Of a stretch of DNA of 64,000 bases, positions 26,576-36,100 are shown one piece after another. Below the pieces are notes generated by a model, which saw nothing but the letters and a program-made list of their open reading frames with translations, searched no databases and had not been told where the DNA came from. The position numbers and the translations under genes are program-made. Origin of the DNA: an uncultured Allomuricauda sp. (lineage in GTDB: Bacteria > Bacteroidota > Bacteroidia > Flavobacteriales > Flavobacteriaceae); NCBI RefSeq assembly GCF_947258355.1, contig NZ_CAMYIC010000018.1, forward strand, positions 62,001 through 126,000. Direction: 5' to 3'. Position 1 is the stretch's first letter. Each line of letters opens with the position of its first letter.

Positions 26576-27742
26576 ATGCGGGTATTCAAAAGATCTATTG
26601 ATTTAGCAGCCACACTGTTTATATTATTGTTTTCCATTGGGGTTAGTGCAAACTCCTCCTCGGACGAAAAAGAAGAGGGTCCAGTAAATACCCAAGAAGA
26701 GGTGGAGGGTTATATCCTACACCACATCAAAGATTCCCACGATTTTCATCTTTTTTCCTATACCAATTCAGAAGGCGAACGCAAACATGTTGGGTTTCCC
26801 CTACCTGTAATTGTTTGGTCAAGCGAAGGATTGGTGTCCTTCATGTCATCAAAATTTCATCATGACGATTCTGGAGAGCACATTGTTGAGGCGGGAGGAA
26901 CTCGTTTTGTAAAACTTCACAGCAAGATTTATGAGTTGGAATCTGGTGCCGAAGAAATTTCTTTCGATGAAGAGCACCATCCAGTTAATGCACATAAAGT
27001 GTTGGATTTTTCGATAACCAAGAGCGTTTTTGGAATGTTGTTGATCGGGATTCTAATGCTTTTATGGTTTGGTGGTTTGGCAAGACAATATAAGAGCAAA
27101 CAAATCCCTACTGGATTCGGTCGTATTTTGGAGCCTTTGGTGATTTATGTGCGAGATGAGATTGCAAAACCAAATATTGGGCACAAGTACCGTCAGTTTA
27201 CAGGGTATCTTTTGACTGTGTTCTTTTTCATATGGATTTTAAACCTTTTGGGTCTGACCCCATTTGGTTTCAACGTGACAGGGCAAATTGCCGTTACTGC
27301 AGCTTTGGCTATTTTCACTTTGGTCATTTATACATTCAAAGGAAATAAGGATTATTGGGAGCACATGCTCTGGATGCCTGGTGTGCCAGTGTTGATTCGA
27401 CCTGTTTTAGCGGTTATAGAATTGGCGGGTGCATTTTTAATTAAACCGTTCTCATTGTTGGTTCGTTTGTTTGCTAATATATCGGCAGGCCACATTGTGG
27501 TCATGAGCCTTATTGCCATTCTAATTACAATGAAATCGGAATTGACTGTTTTCGGTTCAGGTTTGTTATCGTTTGTTCTCTCATTGTTCATTACATTGAT
27601 AGAATTGTTGGTTGCATTTTTGCAAGCCTATATTTTTACAATGCTGTCTGCGCTTTTCATTGGTATGGCGGTAGCAGAACATGACCACGGTCATGATCAT
27701 GAAGAAGATGACGCGGAAGGGGTAAGAGCAGACTTTATTTAA
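26576..27742 (+). CDS. atpB: F1Fo ATP synthase subunit a
   Basis: This is the 388-residue membrane stator subunit that forms the proton half-channels against the c-ring. It is longer than the roughly 270 residues of E. coli: an N-terminal signal-like helix (residues 1-25) and a periplasmic, acidic/His-rich segment to about 145 come first. The core follows, with the essential Arg in SLLVRLFANISAGHIV. The C-terminus ends in a His/Asp-rich tail (AEHDHGHDHEEDDAEG). The extension is a known Bacteroidota feature. What the tail does is unknown. Confidence 0.95.
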   Translation: MRVFKRSIDLAATLFILLFSIGVSANSSSDEKEEGPVNTQEEVEGYILHHIKDSHDFHLFSYTNSEGERKHVGFPLPVIVWSSEGLVSFMSSKFHHDDSGEHIVEAGGTRFVKLHSKIYELESGAEEISFDEEHHPVNAHKVLDFSITKSVFGMLLIGILMLLWFGGLARQYKSKQIPTGFGRILEPLVIYVRDEIAKPNIGHKYRQFTGYLLTVFFFIWILNLLGLTPFGFNVTGQIAVTAALAIFTLVIYTFKGNKDYWEHMLWMPGVPVLIRPVLAVIELAGAFLIKPFSLLVRLFANISAGHIVVMSLIAILITMKSELTVFGSGLLSFVLSLFITLIELLVAFLQAYIFTMLSALFIGMAVAEHDHGHDHEEDDAEGVRADFI

Positions 27743-27759
27743 ATTGAGTTTTTTTTTAA

Positions 27760-27972
<213 letters not shown>

Positions 27973-27993
27973 TCCAAAAAGCAAAATCATTAA

Positions 27994-28033
27994 GCTGCCG
28001 ATGGTAACGGTTGGTTATCTATCGGCAGCCTTT
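27994..28033 (+). terminator. Stem-loop between atpE and atpF (partial terminator or mRNA stabiliser)
   Basis: GCTGCCGAT (27994-28002) and ATCGGCAGC (28021-28029) form a perfect 9-bp stem with an 18-base loop, followed by CTTTT. It stands directly after the c-subunit gene, whose product is needed in many copies per complex. A leaky terminator or a 3'-end stabiliser would raise atpE mRNA relative to the genes behind it. Confidence 0.55.
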
Positions 28034-28050
28034 TAAAATTTAATTTAGTT

Positions 28051-28551
28051 ATGGAACAATTATTAAACGATTTTTCTCCAGGCTTGTTTGTGATGCAAAC
28101 GTTGATCATGTTAGTGTTGATCTTTATCATGGCCAAATATGCATGGAAACCAATTATGAATTCCGTTGAAAAACGTGAAGAAGGTATAAAGGATGCACTT
28201 GAAGCAGCCGAAGCCGCTAAGAAAGAAATGCAGAACGTTACTGCGGACAGCGAAAAGTTGTTGAGAGAGGCCAAGGTCGAAAGAGATGCACTGTTGAAAG
28301 AAGCAAGGGAAATCAAGGAAAGCATTATCTCTGAAGCCAAAGAACAAGCTCAAGTAGAAGGTGATAAAATGATCAAGCAGGCCCAGGCCACTATCGAAAG
28401 TGAAAAGAAGGCTGCCGTTGCCGATATTAAGGCGCAAGTAGCCAACCTATCTGTGGAGATTGCGGAAAAAGTAATCAAAGAAGAATTGTCCGATAAAGGC
28501 AAACAACAAAAGTTGGTCGAGGACATGTTGGGCGATATTAAACTGAACTAA
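28051..28551 (+). CDS. atpF: F1Fo ATP synthase subunit b
   Basis: This 166-residue peripheral stalk protein has one N-terminal membrane helix (VMQTLIMLVLIFIMAKYAW, residues 14-32) and a long charged coiled coil rich in Ala, Glu and Lys (EAAEAAKKEMQNVTADSEK onward). The length is normal. It lies after the stem-loop and six bases before atpH. Confidence 0.95.
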   Translation: MEQLLNDFSPGLFVMQTLIMLVLIFIMAKYAWKPIMNSVEKREEGIKDALEAAEAAKKEMQNVTADSEKLLREAKVERDALLKEAREIKESIISEAKEQAQVEGDKMIKQAQATIESEKKAAVADIKAQVANLSVEIAEKVIKEELSDKGKQQKLVEDMLGDIKLN

Positions 28552-28557
28552 GGGAAC

Positions 28558-29097
28558 ATGAACCAAAACAGGGCAGCCATACGCTACGCAAAAGCAACCT
28601 TGGATTTCGCAGTCGAAAAGAAAGCGGCCGATGCCGTTGAAAAAGACATGCGGGAGATAGCTGCTACCATTTCCGAAAACGTGGAACTTCAAAATGTATT
28701 GGAGAGCCCGATTATAAAATCAGAGGTGAAGAAGAACAGTTTGTTGGAAATCTTCAAAGGGGCCAACGAAATCACAAAAGGTCTTCTGCAAACCTTGATC
28801 AGCAACAAGCGAATAGCGATGTTGCAGGAAGTGGCCCATAAGTACATCATTCTTCACGAAAAATTGAAGGGTGAGGAAGTAGCTTACGTAACAACTGCCG
28901 TTCCATTGACTTCCGATTTAGAGAAGAAAATTTTGGAAACGGTGACCAAGGCAACCGGAAACAAGGTTACCCTTGAGAATAAAATCGATGAGAGCATCAT
29001 CGGAGGATTTGTGCTAAGGGTAGGAGATACCCAATACGATGCGAGCATCGCAAACAAATTGAACGGATTAAAAAGAGAATTTACAAATAGTCTATAA
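28558..29097 (+). CDS. atpH: F1Fo ATP synthase subunit delta
   Basis: A 179-residue protein of the OSCP/delta family. It opens [18 protein letters not shown], has [17 protein letters not shown] in the middle and ends with the family signature [22 protein letters not shown]. It joins the peripheral stalk to the alpha3beta3 head. Two bases separate it from atpA. Confidence 0.95.
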   Translation: MNQNRAAIRYAKATLDFAVEKKAADAVEKDMREIAATISENVELQNVLESPIIKSEVKKNSLLEIFKGANEITKGLLQTLISNKRIAMLQEVAHKYIILHEKLKGEEVAYVTTAVPLTSDLEKKILETVTKATGNKVTLENKIDESIIGGFVLRVGDTQYDASIANKLNGLKREFTNSL

Positions 29098-29099
29098 AA

Positions 29100-30680
29100 A
29101 TGGCAGGAGTAAAAGCCGCTGAGGTATCAGCAATTTTGAAAAAACAGTTATCAGGTTTCGAAGCATCCGCTTCTTTGGATGAAGTAGGTACCGTATTGCA
29201 AGTAGGTGATGGTATTGCCCGTGTATATGGACTTTCCAATGCCCAGTACGGGGAGTTGGTAGAGTTCGAGGGTGGTATGCAAGGTATCGTTCTTAACTTG
29301 GAGGAAGATAACGTAGGTGTTGTATTGTTGGGCCCATCCAAAGAGATTGTGGAAGGTGCAACTGTTAAAAGAACCGAGCGTATCGCTTCCATCAACGTTG
29401 GTGAAGGAATTGTTGGTCGTGTGGTGGACACTTTGGGTAAACCAATCGATGGTAAAGGACCTATCGCTGGCGAAACCTACGAAATGCCTTTGGAACGTAA
29501 GGCTCCTGGTGTAATTTTTAGACAACCTGTTGACGAACCAATGCAAACAGGTATCAAAGCGATTGACGCTATGATTCCAGTTGGTCGTGGACAAAGGGAG
29601 TTGGTGATCGGTGATAAGCAAACAGGTAAAACCACGGTTTGTATCGATACCATCCTAAACCAAAAAGAATTTTACGATGCCGGTGAACCAGTTTATTGTA
29701 TCTATGTTGCTGTAGGTCAGAAAGCATCAACGGTGGCCGCAATCGCCAAAACTTTGGAAGAAAAAGGAGCATTGGCCTATACAACCATTGTTGCCGCTAA
29801 CGCTTCCGACCCTGCACCGATGCAGGTATATGCTCCTTTTGCTGGTGCAGCTATTGGTGAGTTCTTTAGGGATACAGGACGTCCAGCCTTGATTATCTAT
29901 GATGATTTGTCAAAACAAGCGGTTGCTTACCGTGAGGTTTCCTTGCTTTTGAGAAGACCTCCAGGACGTGAAGCTTACCCTGGTGACGTTTTCTTCTTGC
30001 ACTCAAGATTGTTGGAGCGCGCCGCTAAGGTTATTGGTGATGACGACATCGCGAAGACTATGAACGACCTTCCTGAATCATTGAAACCAATGGTAAAAGG
30101 AGGTGGTTCTTTGACCGCACTTCCAATTATTGAAACACAGGCAGGTGACGTTTCCGCATATATCCCAACCAACGTAATTTCCATTACCGATGGTCAGATA
30201 TTCTTGGAGCAAGACTTGTTCAACCAAGGGGTTCGTCCTGCGATCAACGTAGGTATCTCCGTATCACGTGTGGGTGGTTCAGCGCAGATCAAGTCCATGA
30301 AGAAAGTGGCAGGTACATTGAAATTGGACCAAGCCCAGTTCCGTGAATTGGAAGCTTTTGCCAAGTTCGGTTCCGATTTGGATGCCGCTACCTTAAACGT
30401 TATTGAAAAAGGACGTAGAAACGTGGAAATCTTGAAACAAGGTCAGAACGATCCATTTACGGTTGAAGATCAGGTGGCTATTATCTTTGCAGGTTCCAAG
30501 AACTTGTTGAGGGATGTTCCTGTGAACAAGGTAAAAGAGTTTGAAAAAGATTACTTGGAGTTCTTGAACGCAAAGCACAGAGATGTTTTGGATACGCTAA
30601 AAGCCGGTAAATTGACCGATGAAGTTATCGATACATTGACTGCTGTTTGCAAGGATCTTTCAAGTAAGTATAAAGCATAA
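29100..30680 (+). CDS. atpA: F1Fo ATP synthase subunit alpha
   Basis: This 526-residue subunit of the catalytic head binds nucleotide at the non-catalytic sites. It has the N-terminal beta-barrel region ([10 protein letters not shown]), Walker [10 protein letters not shown] (from residue 171), Walker B with [13 protein letters not shown], the family signature [17 protein letters not shown] and the conserved [20 protein letters not shown] region. The usual atpG follows, but only after a 98-base gap filled by an interspersed repeat. atpD and atpC are not in the window. Confidence 0.98.
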   Translation: MAGVKAAEVSAILKKQLSGFEASASLDEVGTVLQVGDGIARVYGLSNAQYGELVEFEGGMQGIVLNLEEDNVGVVLLGPSKEIVEGATVKRTERIASINVGEGIVGRVVDTLGKPIDGKGPIAGETYEMPLERKAPGVIFRQPVDEPMQTGIKAIDAMIPVGRGQRELVIGDKQTGKTTVCIDTILNQKEFYDAGEPVYCIYVAVGQKASTVAAIAKTLEEKGALAYTTIVAANASDPAPMQVYAPFAGAAIGEFFRDTGRPALIIYDDLSKQAVAYREVSLLLRRPPGREAYPGDVFFLHSRLLERAAKVIGDDDIAKTMNDLPESLKPMVKGGGSLTALPIIETQAGDVSAYIPTNVISITDGQIFLEQDLFNQGVRPAINVGISVSRVGGSAQIKSMKKVAGTLKLDQAQFRELEAFAKFGSDLDAATLNVIEKGRRNVEILKQGQNDPFTVEDQVAIIFAGSKNLLRDVPVNKVKEFEKDYLEFLNAKHRDVLDTLKAGKLTDEVIDTLTAVCKDLSSKYKA

Positions 30681-30683
30681 CAA

Positions 30684-30770
30684 TTGTCATTTCTGATGTA
30701 CCCTGAGCAAAGTCGAAGGTGCATAGAAATCCATAACCAAAAAGATTCCGCATCAAGTGCGGAATGACAA
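30684..30770 (+). repeat. Flavobacterial interspersed palindromic repeat between atpA and atpG
   Basis: This 87-base element has terminal inverted repeats TTGTCATT (30684-30691) and AATGACAA (30763-30770). Inside it is CCCTGAGCAAAGTCGAAGG (30701-30719) and a perfect hairpin ATTCCGCA-TCAAG-TGCGGAAT (30745-30765). These pieces are the common parts of interspersed repeats scattered through flavobacterial genomes. It fills nearly the whole gap between the two synthase genes and would be transcribed with them. Confidence 0.7.
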
Positions 30771-30778
30771 AGAAGAAT

Positions 30779-31639
30779 ATGGCGAATCTAAAGGAAATAC
30801 GTAACAGGATATCATCCATCTCATCAACGATGCAGATTACCAGTGCCATGAAAATGGTATCGGCTGCCAAGTTGAAAAAGGCTCAGGATGCTATTACAGC
30901 GATGCGTCCCTATTCTGATAAATTGACCGAGCTCTTGCAAGGGCTTAGTGCCAGTTTGGAAGGAGACGGCGGAAGTGAGTATGCCGACAAAAGACCCGTA
31001 AACAAAGTTTTGGTGGTTGCCATTACTTCCAATAGAGGTCTTTGCGGTGGATTCAATTCCAACATCATAAAGCAGAGTAATAACTTGGTATCCAATACTT
31101 ACCCGGGTAAACAAGTTGACTTTTATACCATTGGTAAGAAAGGGCATGACATCTTAAGAAAGAAACATACTATTTTGGGAGACCAAAGTAAAGTGTATGA
31201 TGATTTGACCTTTGACAACGTTGCCGAGATTGCCGAACTTTTAATGCGCTTGTTCACTAAAGGCGATTATGATAAAATCGAGTTGGTATACAACAAGTTC
31301 AAAAATGCTGCTACGCAAATTGTTATGACAGAGCAGTTTTTGCCCATTGTTGGCGCAGAAGGTGATGAAGCCATTGCAGCCGATTACATTTTTGAACCAT
31401 CCAAAGAGGAGATTGTAAAAGAGTTGATACCCAAATCCTTGAAAACGCAACTGTTCAAGGCTCTAAGGGACTCCTTTGCAAGTGAGCACGGTGCGCGTAT
31501 GACAGCGATGCACAAAGCAACCGATAACGCCGCAGAACTCAAGGAAGAGTTGACGTTAACGTACAACAAGGCCCGTCAGGCAGCGATTACCAATGAAATT
31601 CTCGAGATTGTTGGTGGAGCTGAGGCATTGAACAATTAA
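30779..31639 (+). CDS. atpG: F1Fo ATP synthase subunit gamma
   Basis: This 286-residue rotor shaft has the N-terminal helix MANLKEIRNRISSISSTMQI, the middle ITSNRGLCGGFNSNIIK and the C-terminal helix with TLTYNKARQAAITNEILEIV. ATG 30779 is the standard start; an in-frame ATG at 30764 lies in the repeat's terminal inverted repeat and adds five non-family residues. A strong terminator follows at 31662-31689, which ends the operon without atpDC. Confidence 0.96.
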   Translation: MANLKEIRNRISSISSTMQITSAMKMVSAAKLKKAQDAITAMRPYSDKLTELLQGLSASLEGDGGSEYADKRPVNKVLVVAITSNRGLCGGFNSNIIKQSNNLVSNTYPGKQVDFYTIGKKGHDILRKKHTILGDQSKVYDDLTFDNVAEIAELLMRLFTKGDYDKIELVYNKFKNAATQIVMTEQFLPIVGAEGDEAIAADYIFEPSKEEIVKELIPKSLKTQLFKALRDSFASEHGARMTAMHKATDNAAELKEELTLTYNKARQAAITNEILEIVGGAEALNN

Positions 31640-31661
31640 GATTCCATATTTTAATAATATC

Positions 31662-31689
31662 AAAAGGTCACCTATTAGGTGGCCTTTTT
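31662..31689 (+). terminator. Rho-independent terminator of the ATP synthase operon
   Basis: AAAAGGTCACC (31662-31672) pairs with GGTGGCCTTTT (31678-31688) around a TATTA loop, giving 11 bp with one G-U pair and a T run. It lies 22 bases after the atpG stop. Confidence 0.85.
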
Positions 31690-31778
31690 GTTTTTCTTAG
31701 GACATTAAGGTTTAGGTACTAATGGCTTTTATGTAACTTGTAGCCGCCTAATCAAGGTTTTTAAAGAAGCAACACCTA

Positions 31779-33248
31779 TTGAATCCACTTAAAAGGCTTT
31801 TTAAACAAACGTTTATCTACGGTTTAGCCACGGTAATGCCGAGGGTCATTTCTTTTTTTCTATTACCGTTGTACACCTCGGTGTTCGAGAACGCCTCTGG
31901 CTATGGCCAGTATACTAACATTTACGCCTGGATTGCAATCTTTAATGTGTTCTTGGCCTATGGAATGGAAACTGCTTTTTTTCGATTCTACCATAAGAGC
32001 GATAATAAGGCCAAGGTAATTTCTACCTCACTGATATCCTTGTTGGGATCTTCTTTATTGTTTCTGATTCTTGCACTTTCCCTTAGGGAATGGCTCGCGG
32101 GAGTAACAAACATTAATACAGATTACCTTAAGTTCACCACCTATATTTTGGTGTTGGACGCTGCGGTTATTATTCCCTTTGCGTTGCTCAGGGCCAATGA
32201 GAAACCGATGCGGTATGCGGTGCTTAAGACGATTAATGTGGCCATTAATTTGGCTTTTAATGTCTTTTTCCTGCTTGTGCTGCCCAACATGGCCCAAGAG
32301 AATGACTCAGGCTTTTTGGTGTCCCTCTTCAAGCCCAATTGGGAAATCCATTATGTTTTGATATCAAATGTGATAGCAAGTGGAATAACATTGTTGATTT
32401 TACTTCCCAACTATATCAGGGCATCCTATAAATTTGATTTTGACATTTGGAAACAGATGCTGAAATACGCCGGACCGATTCTAATAGCAGGAATCGCCTT
32501 TACCATAAATGAGGTGCTGGACAAGATTTTGCTCACCGAACTGCTCCCATCCGACATAGCTGAAAGCGAAGTAGGTAAATATGGAGCTTGTTATAAATTG
32601 GCATTGTTCATGACCTTGTTCGGCACAGCCTTTCGTATGGGGGTCGAACCCTTTTTCTTCAGTCATGCCAAAAGCGAAAAGCCTCAGAAAACATACGCAC
32701 AGATTACCAATTACTTTGTTATCCTGGGCAGTATCATCTTATTGGGCGTTATTGTATTTATAGATGTCCTGGGGAAGTTGTTATTGCATAACCCGGTGTA
32801 TTGGGAAGCCCTTGACGTGGTGCCCATCATACTTCTGGCCAGCTTCTGTTTGGGTATTTACCACAATTTATCCGTTTGGTATAAAGTGACCGATAGAACA
32901 AAGTTCGGTGCCTATATATCGTCTATAGGAGCTATCATCACACTGGTCATTAACATAAGTCTCATCCCCAAAATTGGTTATATGGCATCGGCCCTTGCTA
33001 CATTGGCAGCCTATGGCAGCATGATGCTATTATCCTATCATTTCGGAAAAAAATACTATCCCGTTCCTTATAATATGAGAAAAATTGTATTCTATTTATC
33101 CGTTTCTCTGATCTTTTCCATCCTTTCATTCTATGTTTTTAATAGAAATTTAATAGGGGGCAGCATACTGTTTTTGTTATTTTTGGGGTTAGTGTATAAG
33201 ATGGAAGGCGATAAATTAAAAAGCATTTTTATAAAGCGTGAAAATTAA
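31779..33248 (+). CDS. Polysaccharide flippase/exporter (Wzx/MATE-like, MOP superfamily)
   Basis: A 489-residue membrane protein with about fourteen helices. It has the family opening [29 protein letters not shown] (long version, shown only as family type), then [30 protein letters not shown] and [14 protein letters not shown]. It likely flips lipid-linked oligosaccharides across the inner membrane. The start is TTG 31779. No ATG occurs before the first helix. The stop overlaps the dut start, so the two are one transcription unit with the genes that follow. Confidence 0.87.
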   Translation: MNPLKRLFKQTFIYGLATVMPRVISFFLLPLYTSVFENASGYGQYTNIYAWIAIFNVFLAYGMETAFFRFYHKSDNKAKVISTSLISLLGSSLLFLILALSLREWLAGVTNINTDYLKFTTYILVLDAAVIIPFALLRANEKPMRYAVLKTINVAINLAFNVFFLLVLPNMAQENDSGFLVSLFKPNWEIHYVLISNVIASGITLLILLPNYIRASYKFDFDIWKQMLKYAGPILIAGIAFTINEVLDKILLTELLPSDIAESEVGKYGACYKLALFMTLFGTAFRMGVEPFFFSHAKSEKPQKTYAQITNYFVILGSIILLGVIVFIDVLGKLLLHNPVYWEALDVVPIILLASFCLGIYHNLSVWYKVTDRTKFGAYISSIGAIITLVINISLIPKIGYMASALATLAAYGSMMLLSYHFGKKYYPVPYNMRKIVFYLSVSLIFSILSFYVFNRNLIGGSILFLLFLGLVYKMEGDKLKSIFIKREN

Positions 33249-33672
33249 GATTATCAACAAATCGGGGCATAAGCTGCCACATTACGAAACTCTTGCCTCG
33301 GCGGGGATGGATTTAAGGGCGGATTTGGAATCACCCATAACATTGAAACCTTTGGAAAGGGCCATTTTCCCTACAGGACTGTTTGTGGAGCTTCCGGTAG
33401 GCTATGAAGCGCAGGTAAGACCTCGAAGTGGATTGGCTGCAAAAAAAGGAATAACGGTGCTCAATGCACCTGGCACCATCGATGCCGATTACCGTGGAAA
33501 TGTTGGAGTAATACTGGTCAATCTGTCCAATGAGGATTTTACCGTAGAAAACGGTGAGCGCATTGCCCAAATGGTGATTGCCAAACACGAGCGTGCTGAG
33601 TGGGAAGAAGTGGAAACCTTATCAGATACCGATAGGGGCGAAGGGGGGTTCGGAAGTACTGGCACCAAGTAA
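33238..33672 (+). CDS. dut: dUTP diphosphatase
   Basis: A 144-residue trimeric dUTPase that removes dUTP and provides dUMP. All five motifs are present: [41 protein letters not shown] and the C-terminal [10 protein letters not shown], which closes over the substrate. The start is GTG 33238, eleven bases inside the flippase gene. A hairpin with a short T run follows directly (33674-33698). Confidence 0.97.
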   Translation: MKIKIINKSGHKLPHYETLASAGMDLRADLESPITLKPLERAIFPTGLFVELPVGYEAQVRPRSGLAAKKGITVLNAPGTIDADYRGNVGVILVNLSNEDFTVENGERIAQMVIAKHERAEWEEVETLSDTDRGEGGFGSTGTK

Positions 33673-33673
33673 A

Positions 33674-33698
33674 ATTCCTGCGAAGGCAGGAATCTTTT
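33674..33698 (+). repeat. Palindromic repeat, left flank of the GIY-YIG gene
   Basis: ATTCCTGC-GAAG-GCAGGAAT is a perfect 8-bp stem with a 4-base loop (33674-33693), then CTTTT. It begins two bases after the dut stop and could also act as its terminator. Its 14-base core CCTGCGAAGGCAGG is, but for one base, the reverse complement of the core of the hairpin on the other side of the GIY-YIG gene. Confidence 0.75.
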
Positions 33699-33732
33699 AG
33701 GTAAAGAATCGTATCCATATGACATTGGAATC

Positions 33733-34044
33733 ATGAAGTTTTGGAATGTTTATAAAATGAGTAACAAACCAAAAGGTGTACTTTATATAGGAATTACTGA
33801 TAATCTTGATGAAAGAGTAAAAGAGCATAAATTAAAAGTTTATCCGCAATCTTTCACAGCTAGGTACAATTGTGACAAATTGGTCTATTTTGAGAAGTTT
33901 GAAAATGGTGAAGCGGCTGTAAAGCGAGAGAAACAAATGAAAAGATGGAAGAGGGACTGGAAAATCAGAATAATAGAAGCTTTTAACCCCGATTGGGTTG
34001 ATATCAGTCTTAATTGGAAATTTAATTATAATAAATTGAGGTAA
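33733..34044 (+). CDS. GIY-YIG nuclease family protein
   Basis: This 104-residue protein is a single GIY-YIG domain of the UPF0213/YhbQ-like kind. It has the first-strand Tyr (WNVYKMSNK), GVLYIGITDNLDERVKEHK with the catalytic Arg region, and the downstream KREKQMKRWKRDWK segment with the metal-binding Glu, then FNPDWVDI. It should nick or cut DNA, but the target is unknown. The gene is AT-rich and is set between dut and a nucleotidyltransferase gene, with inverted palindromic repeats on both sides. This looks like an inserted cassette. Confidence 0.88.
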   Translation: MKFWNVYKMSNKPKGVLYIGITDNLDERVKEHKLKVYPQSFTARYNCDKLVYFEKFENGEAAVKREKQMKRWKRDWKIRIIEAFNPDWVDISLNWKFNYNKLR

Positions 34045-34095
34045 ATCTTGTTGAATCAAGTAGACAACAAATTAAGTTTAATACATAAAAAGAGA

Positions 34096-34113
34096 CACCT
34101 GCCTACGCAGGTG
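34096..34113 (+). repeat. Palindromic repeat, right flank of the GIY-YIG gene
   Basis: CACCTGC-CTAC-GCAGGTG is a perfect 7-bp stem with a 4-base loop. Its reverse complement has the core CCTGCGTAGGCAGG, which differs from the left hairpin core at one of 14 bases. The two therefore face each other as inverted copies. It lies eight bases before the next ATG, where it may affect translation. Confidence 0.75.
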
Positions 34114-34121
34114 ATTAACAT

Positions 34122-35138
34122 ATGAAAATAATTGTTCCAATGGCGGGAAGAGGATCCCGTTTAAGACCACACACATTAACAGTTCCAAAACCATTGATAC
34201 CCGTTGCGGGCAAGCCAATTGTACACCGATTGGTGAGCGATATTGCAAAGGTCTTGGGAGAACCTATCGAGGAAGTCGCCTTTATTTTGGGAGACCCGGC
34301 CTTTTTTGGAGAGGATGTTGTGAAAAGTTTAATGCAACTGGCCGATGAACTAGGAGCCAAAGGGTCTATTTATAGACAAGACAAACCACTTGGTACGGGG
34401 CACGCAATTATGAGTGCCAAAGAGTCTTTGAGCGGACCAGCGGTTATTGCTTATGCAGATACTCTGATACGTGCCGACTTTGATTTGGATAAATCAGCGG
34501 ACAGTGTTATTTGGGTAAAGCAAGTGGAGCGTCCAGAAGCTTATGGGGTAGTGCAACTGAATGGAGAGGACCAAATAGTAGAACTGGTGGAAAAACCACA
34601 AGAGTATGTTTCTGATTTGGCCGTAATAGGTATTTACTATTTTAAGGACGTGGAAGTGCTTAAAAATGAGTTGCAGCATGTACTGGACAACGACATCCAA
34701 CATGGCGGTGAATATCAAATCAACGACGGTATTAAGCGTATGATGCAAAAGGGCATGAAATTTGTACCAGGTAAAGTGGACGAATGGATGGACTGTGGCA
34801 ACAAAAATGTAACCGTGGAAACCAATCAACGCATGTTGGGCTTTTTAGATAAAGAAGGAGAGCAAATGATTGCCGATTCCATAAAGCAGGAGAATGCCAA
34901 CATAGTTGAGCCCTGTTTTATCGGGGAGAACGTAGTCCTCAAAAACACAACGGTTGGCCCTTATGTATCTATTGGAGCGAATACTGTTTTGGAAAACTCA
35001 ACAGTAAAAAACAGTCTGATCCAGAGTAATAGCAAAATCAGCAATGCCAACTTGGATAATGCCATGATTGGTAACCACGTGGTGTACAATGGTAATTTTG
35101 AGACCATTAGTATTGGAGATTATTCCGTTTTGGAATAA
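34122..35138 (+). CDS. Sugar-phosphate nucleotidyltransferase with C-terminal beta-helix
   Basis: A 338-residue NDP-sugar synthase of the RmlA/GlmU type. The nucleotide-binding loop is MAGRGSRLRPHTLTVPKPLI (residues 7-26). Then come QDKPLGTGHAIM, YADTLIRADFDL and VEKPQEYVSDLAVIGIYYF. The last 90 residues are hexapeptide-like repeats (NIVEPCFIGENVVLKNTTVG). It would make an activated sugar such as NDP-glucose or UDP-GlcNAc. The exact substrate cannot be read. Confidence 0.87.
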   Translation: MKIIVPMAGRGSRLRPHTLTVPKPLIPVAGKPIVHRLVSDIAKVLGEPIEEVAFILGDPAFFGEDVVKSLMQLADELGAKGSIYRQDKPLGTGHAIMSAKESLSGPAVIAYADTLIRADFDLDKSADSVIWVKQVERPEAYGVVQLNGEDQIVELVEKPQEYVSDLAVIGIYYFKDVEVLKNELQHVLDNDIQHGGEYQINDGIKRMMQKGMKFVPGKVDEWMDCGNKNVTVETNQRMLGFLDKEGEQMIADSIKQENANIVEPCFIGENVVLKNTTVGPYVSIGANTVLENSTVKNSLIQSNSKISNANLDNAMIGNHVVYNGNFETISIGDYSVLE

Positions 35139-35182
35139 CTTTATAATAGATTTTTAGTTTGATGGGGACTTAGGATGTAAAT

Positions 35183-36100
35183 ATGAAAAAGAAACTTCTT
35201 GTTTGGATGGTTTTGGGAGCATCAATAATGATGCATTACGATACCTATGCCCAAGAAGAACAAGAAAGTGCGGAGGTCTATCTCGAGGAATATACCGATG
35301 AGTTTCAAGAAAACTTCTTTGAAGCATTAAAGCAAAAAGGCATCCAAAACTATGATAGGGCCGTGGATTTGTTCCTGAAATGCAAACAACTGGAACCCAA
35401 TAATAGTGTAGTGGACTACGAACTGGCCAAAGCCTATATGTTGGATAAAAAATATGTGCAAGCCCAGGATTATGCTATTGAAGCACTATTATCGGAACCC
35501 ACCGACTATTGGTATTTGGATAATCTACTTACTATTCTCGATAAACAAGGAAGTCCAATAGAAAGTATTAAACAACAAATACCCTACGACAACAAGAAGT
35601 TGCAGCAGAACATGGCAGTTTCCCTTTTTAAAATGAAAAAATACGGAGACGCTTCCAAGGTACTGGATGATTTAGAGAATTCTCAATTAAAATCGGACTT
35701 AACCCGTAAGATAAACGACTCTGTTAAAAAGGACAAGCAACCTGAAATTGTTCCGATTGTTGAGAGGGAAGTGGATTCGGACGACCCTGTGGCCCAATTA
35801 AAAGCCCGAATGGAGCAATTAATTGCCGCGTCCGATTTTAAAAAGTTGTTGAACGATTCCCAAGATGCGTTGGACTCCTATCCATTGCAACCCTATTTTT
35901 ATTATGCCTTTGGAACGGCGTTGAACAATACAGGAAACCCCAATAAAGGGATTGAGGTTTTGGAAAGCGGCCTTGATTACCTCTTGGATGACGATAGTTT
36001 GAGGAATAAAATCTATAGGCAGCTTTCCGAAGGCTATTCCAAAATTGGAAACCCCCAAAAAGCAAACGAATATTTGAACAAGATCAATACAGGATTATAA
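35183..36100 (+). CDS. Secreted tetratricopeptide repeat protein
   Basis: A 305-residue protein with a signal peptide (cleaved near DTYAQ) and TPR repeats: FFEALKQKGIQNYDRAVDLF, DYELAKAYMLDKKYVQAQDY and, near the end, YFYYAFGTALNNTGNPNKGI. A central acidic/basic linker divides two repeat groups. It sits just before the DUF4292 lipoprotein gene, sharing one base, and is probably a periplasmic scaffold. Its function is unknown. Confidence 0.85.
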   Translation: MKKKLLVWMVLGASIMMHYDTYAQEEQESAEVYLEEYTDEFQENFFEALKQKGIQNYDRAVDLFLKCKQLEPNNSVVDYELAKAYMLDKKYVQAQDYAIEALLSEPTDYWYLDNLLTILDKQGSPIESIKQQIPYDNKKLQQNMAVSLFKMKKYGDASKVLDDLENSQLKSDLTRKINDSVKKDKQPEIVPIVEREVDSDDPVAQLKARMEQLIAASDFKKLLNDSQDALDSYPLQPYFYYAFGTALNNTGNPNKGIEVLESGLDYLLDDDSLRNKIYRQLSEGYSKIGNPQKANEYLNKINTGL

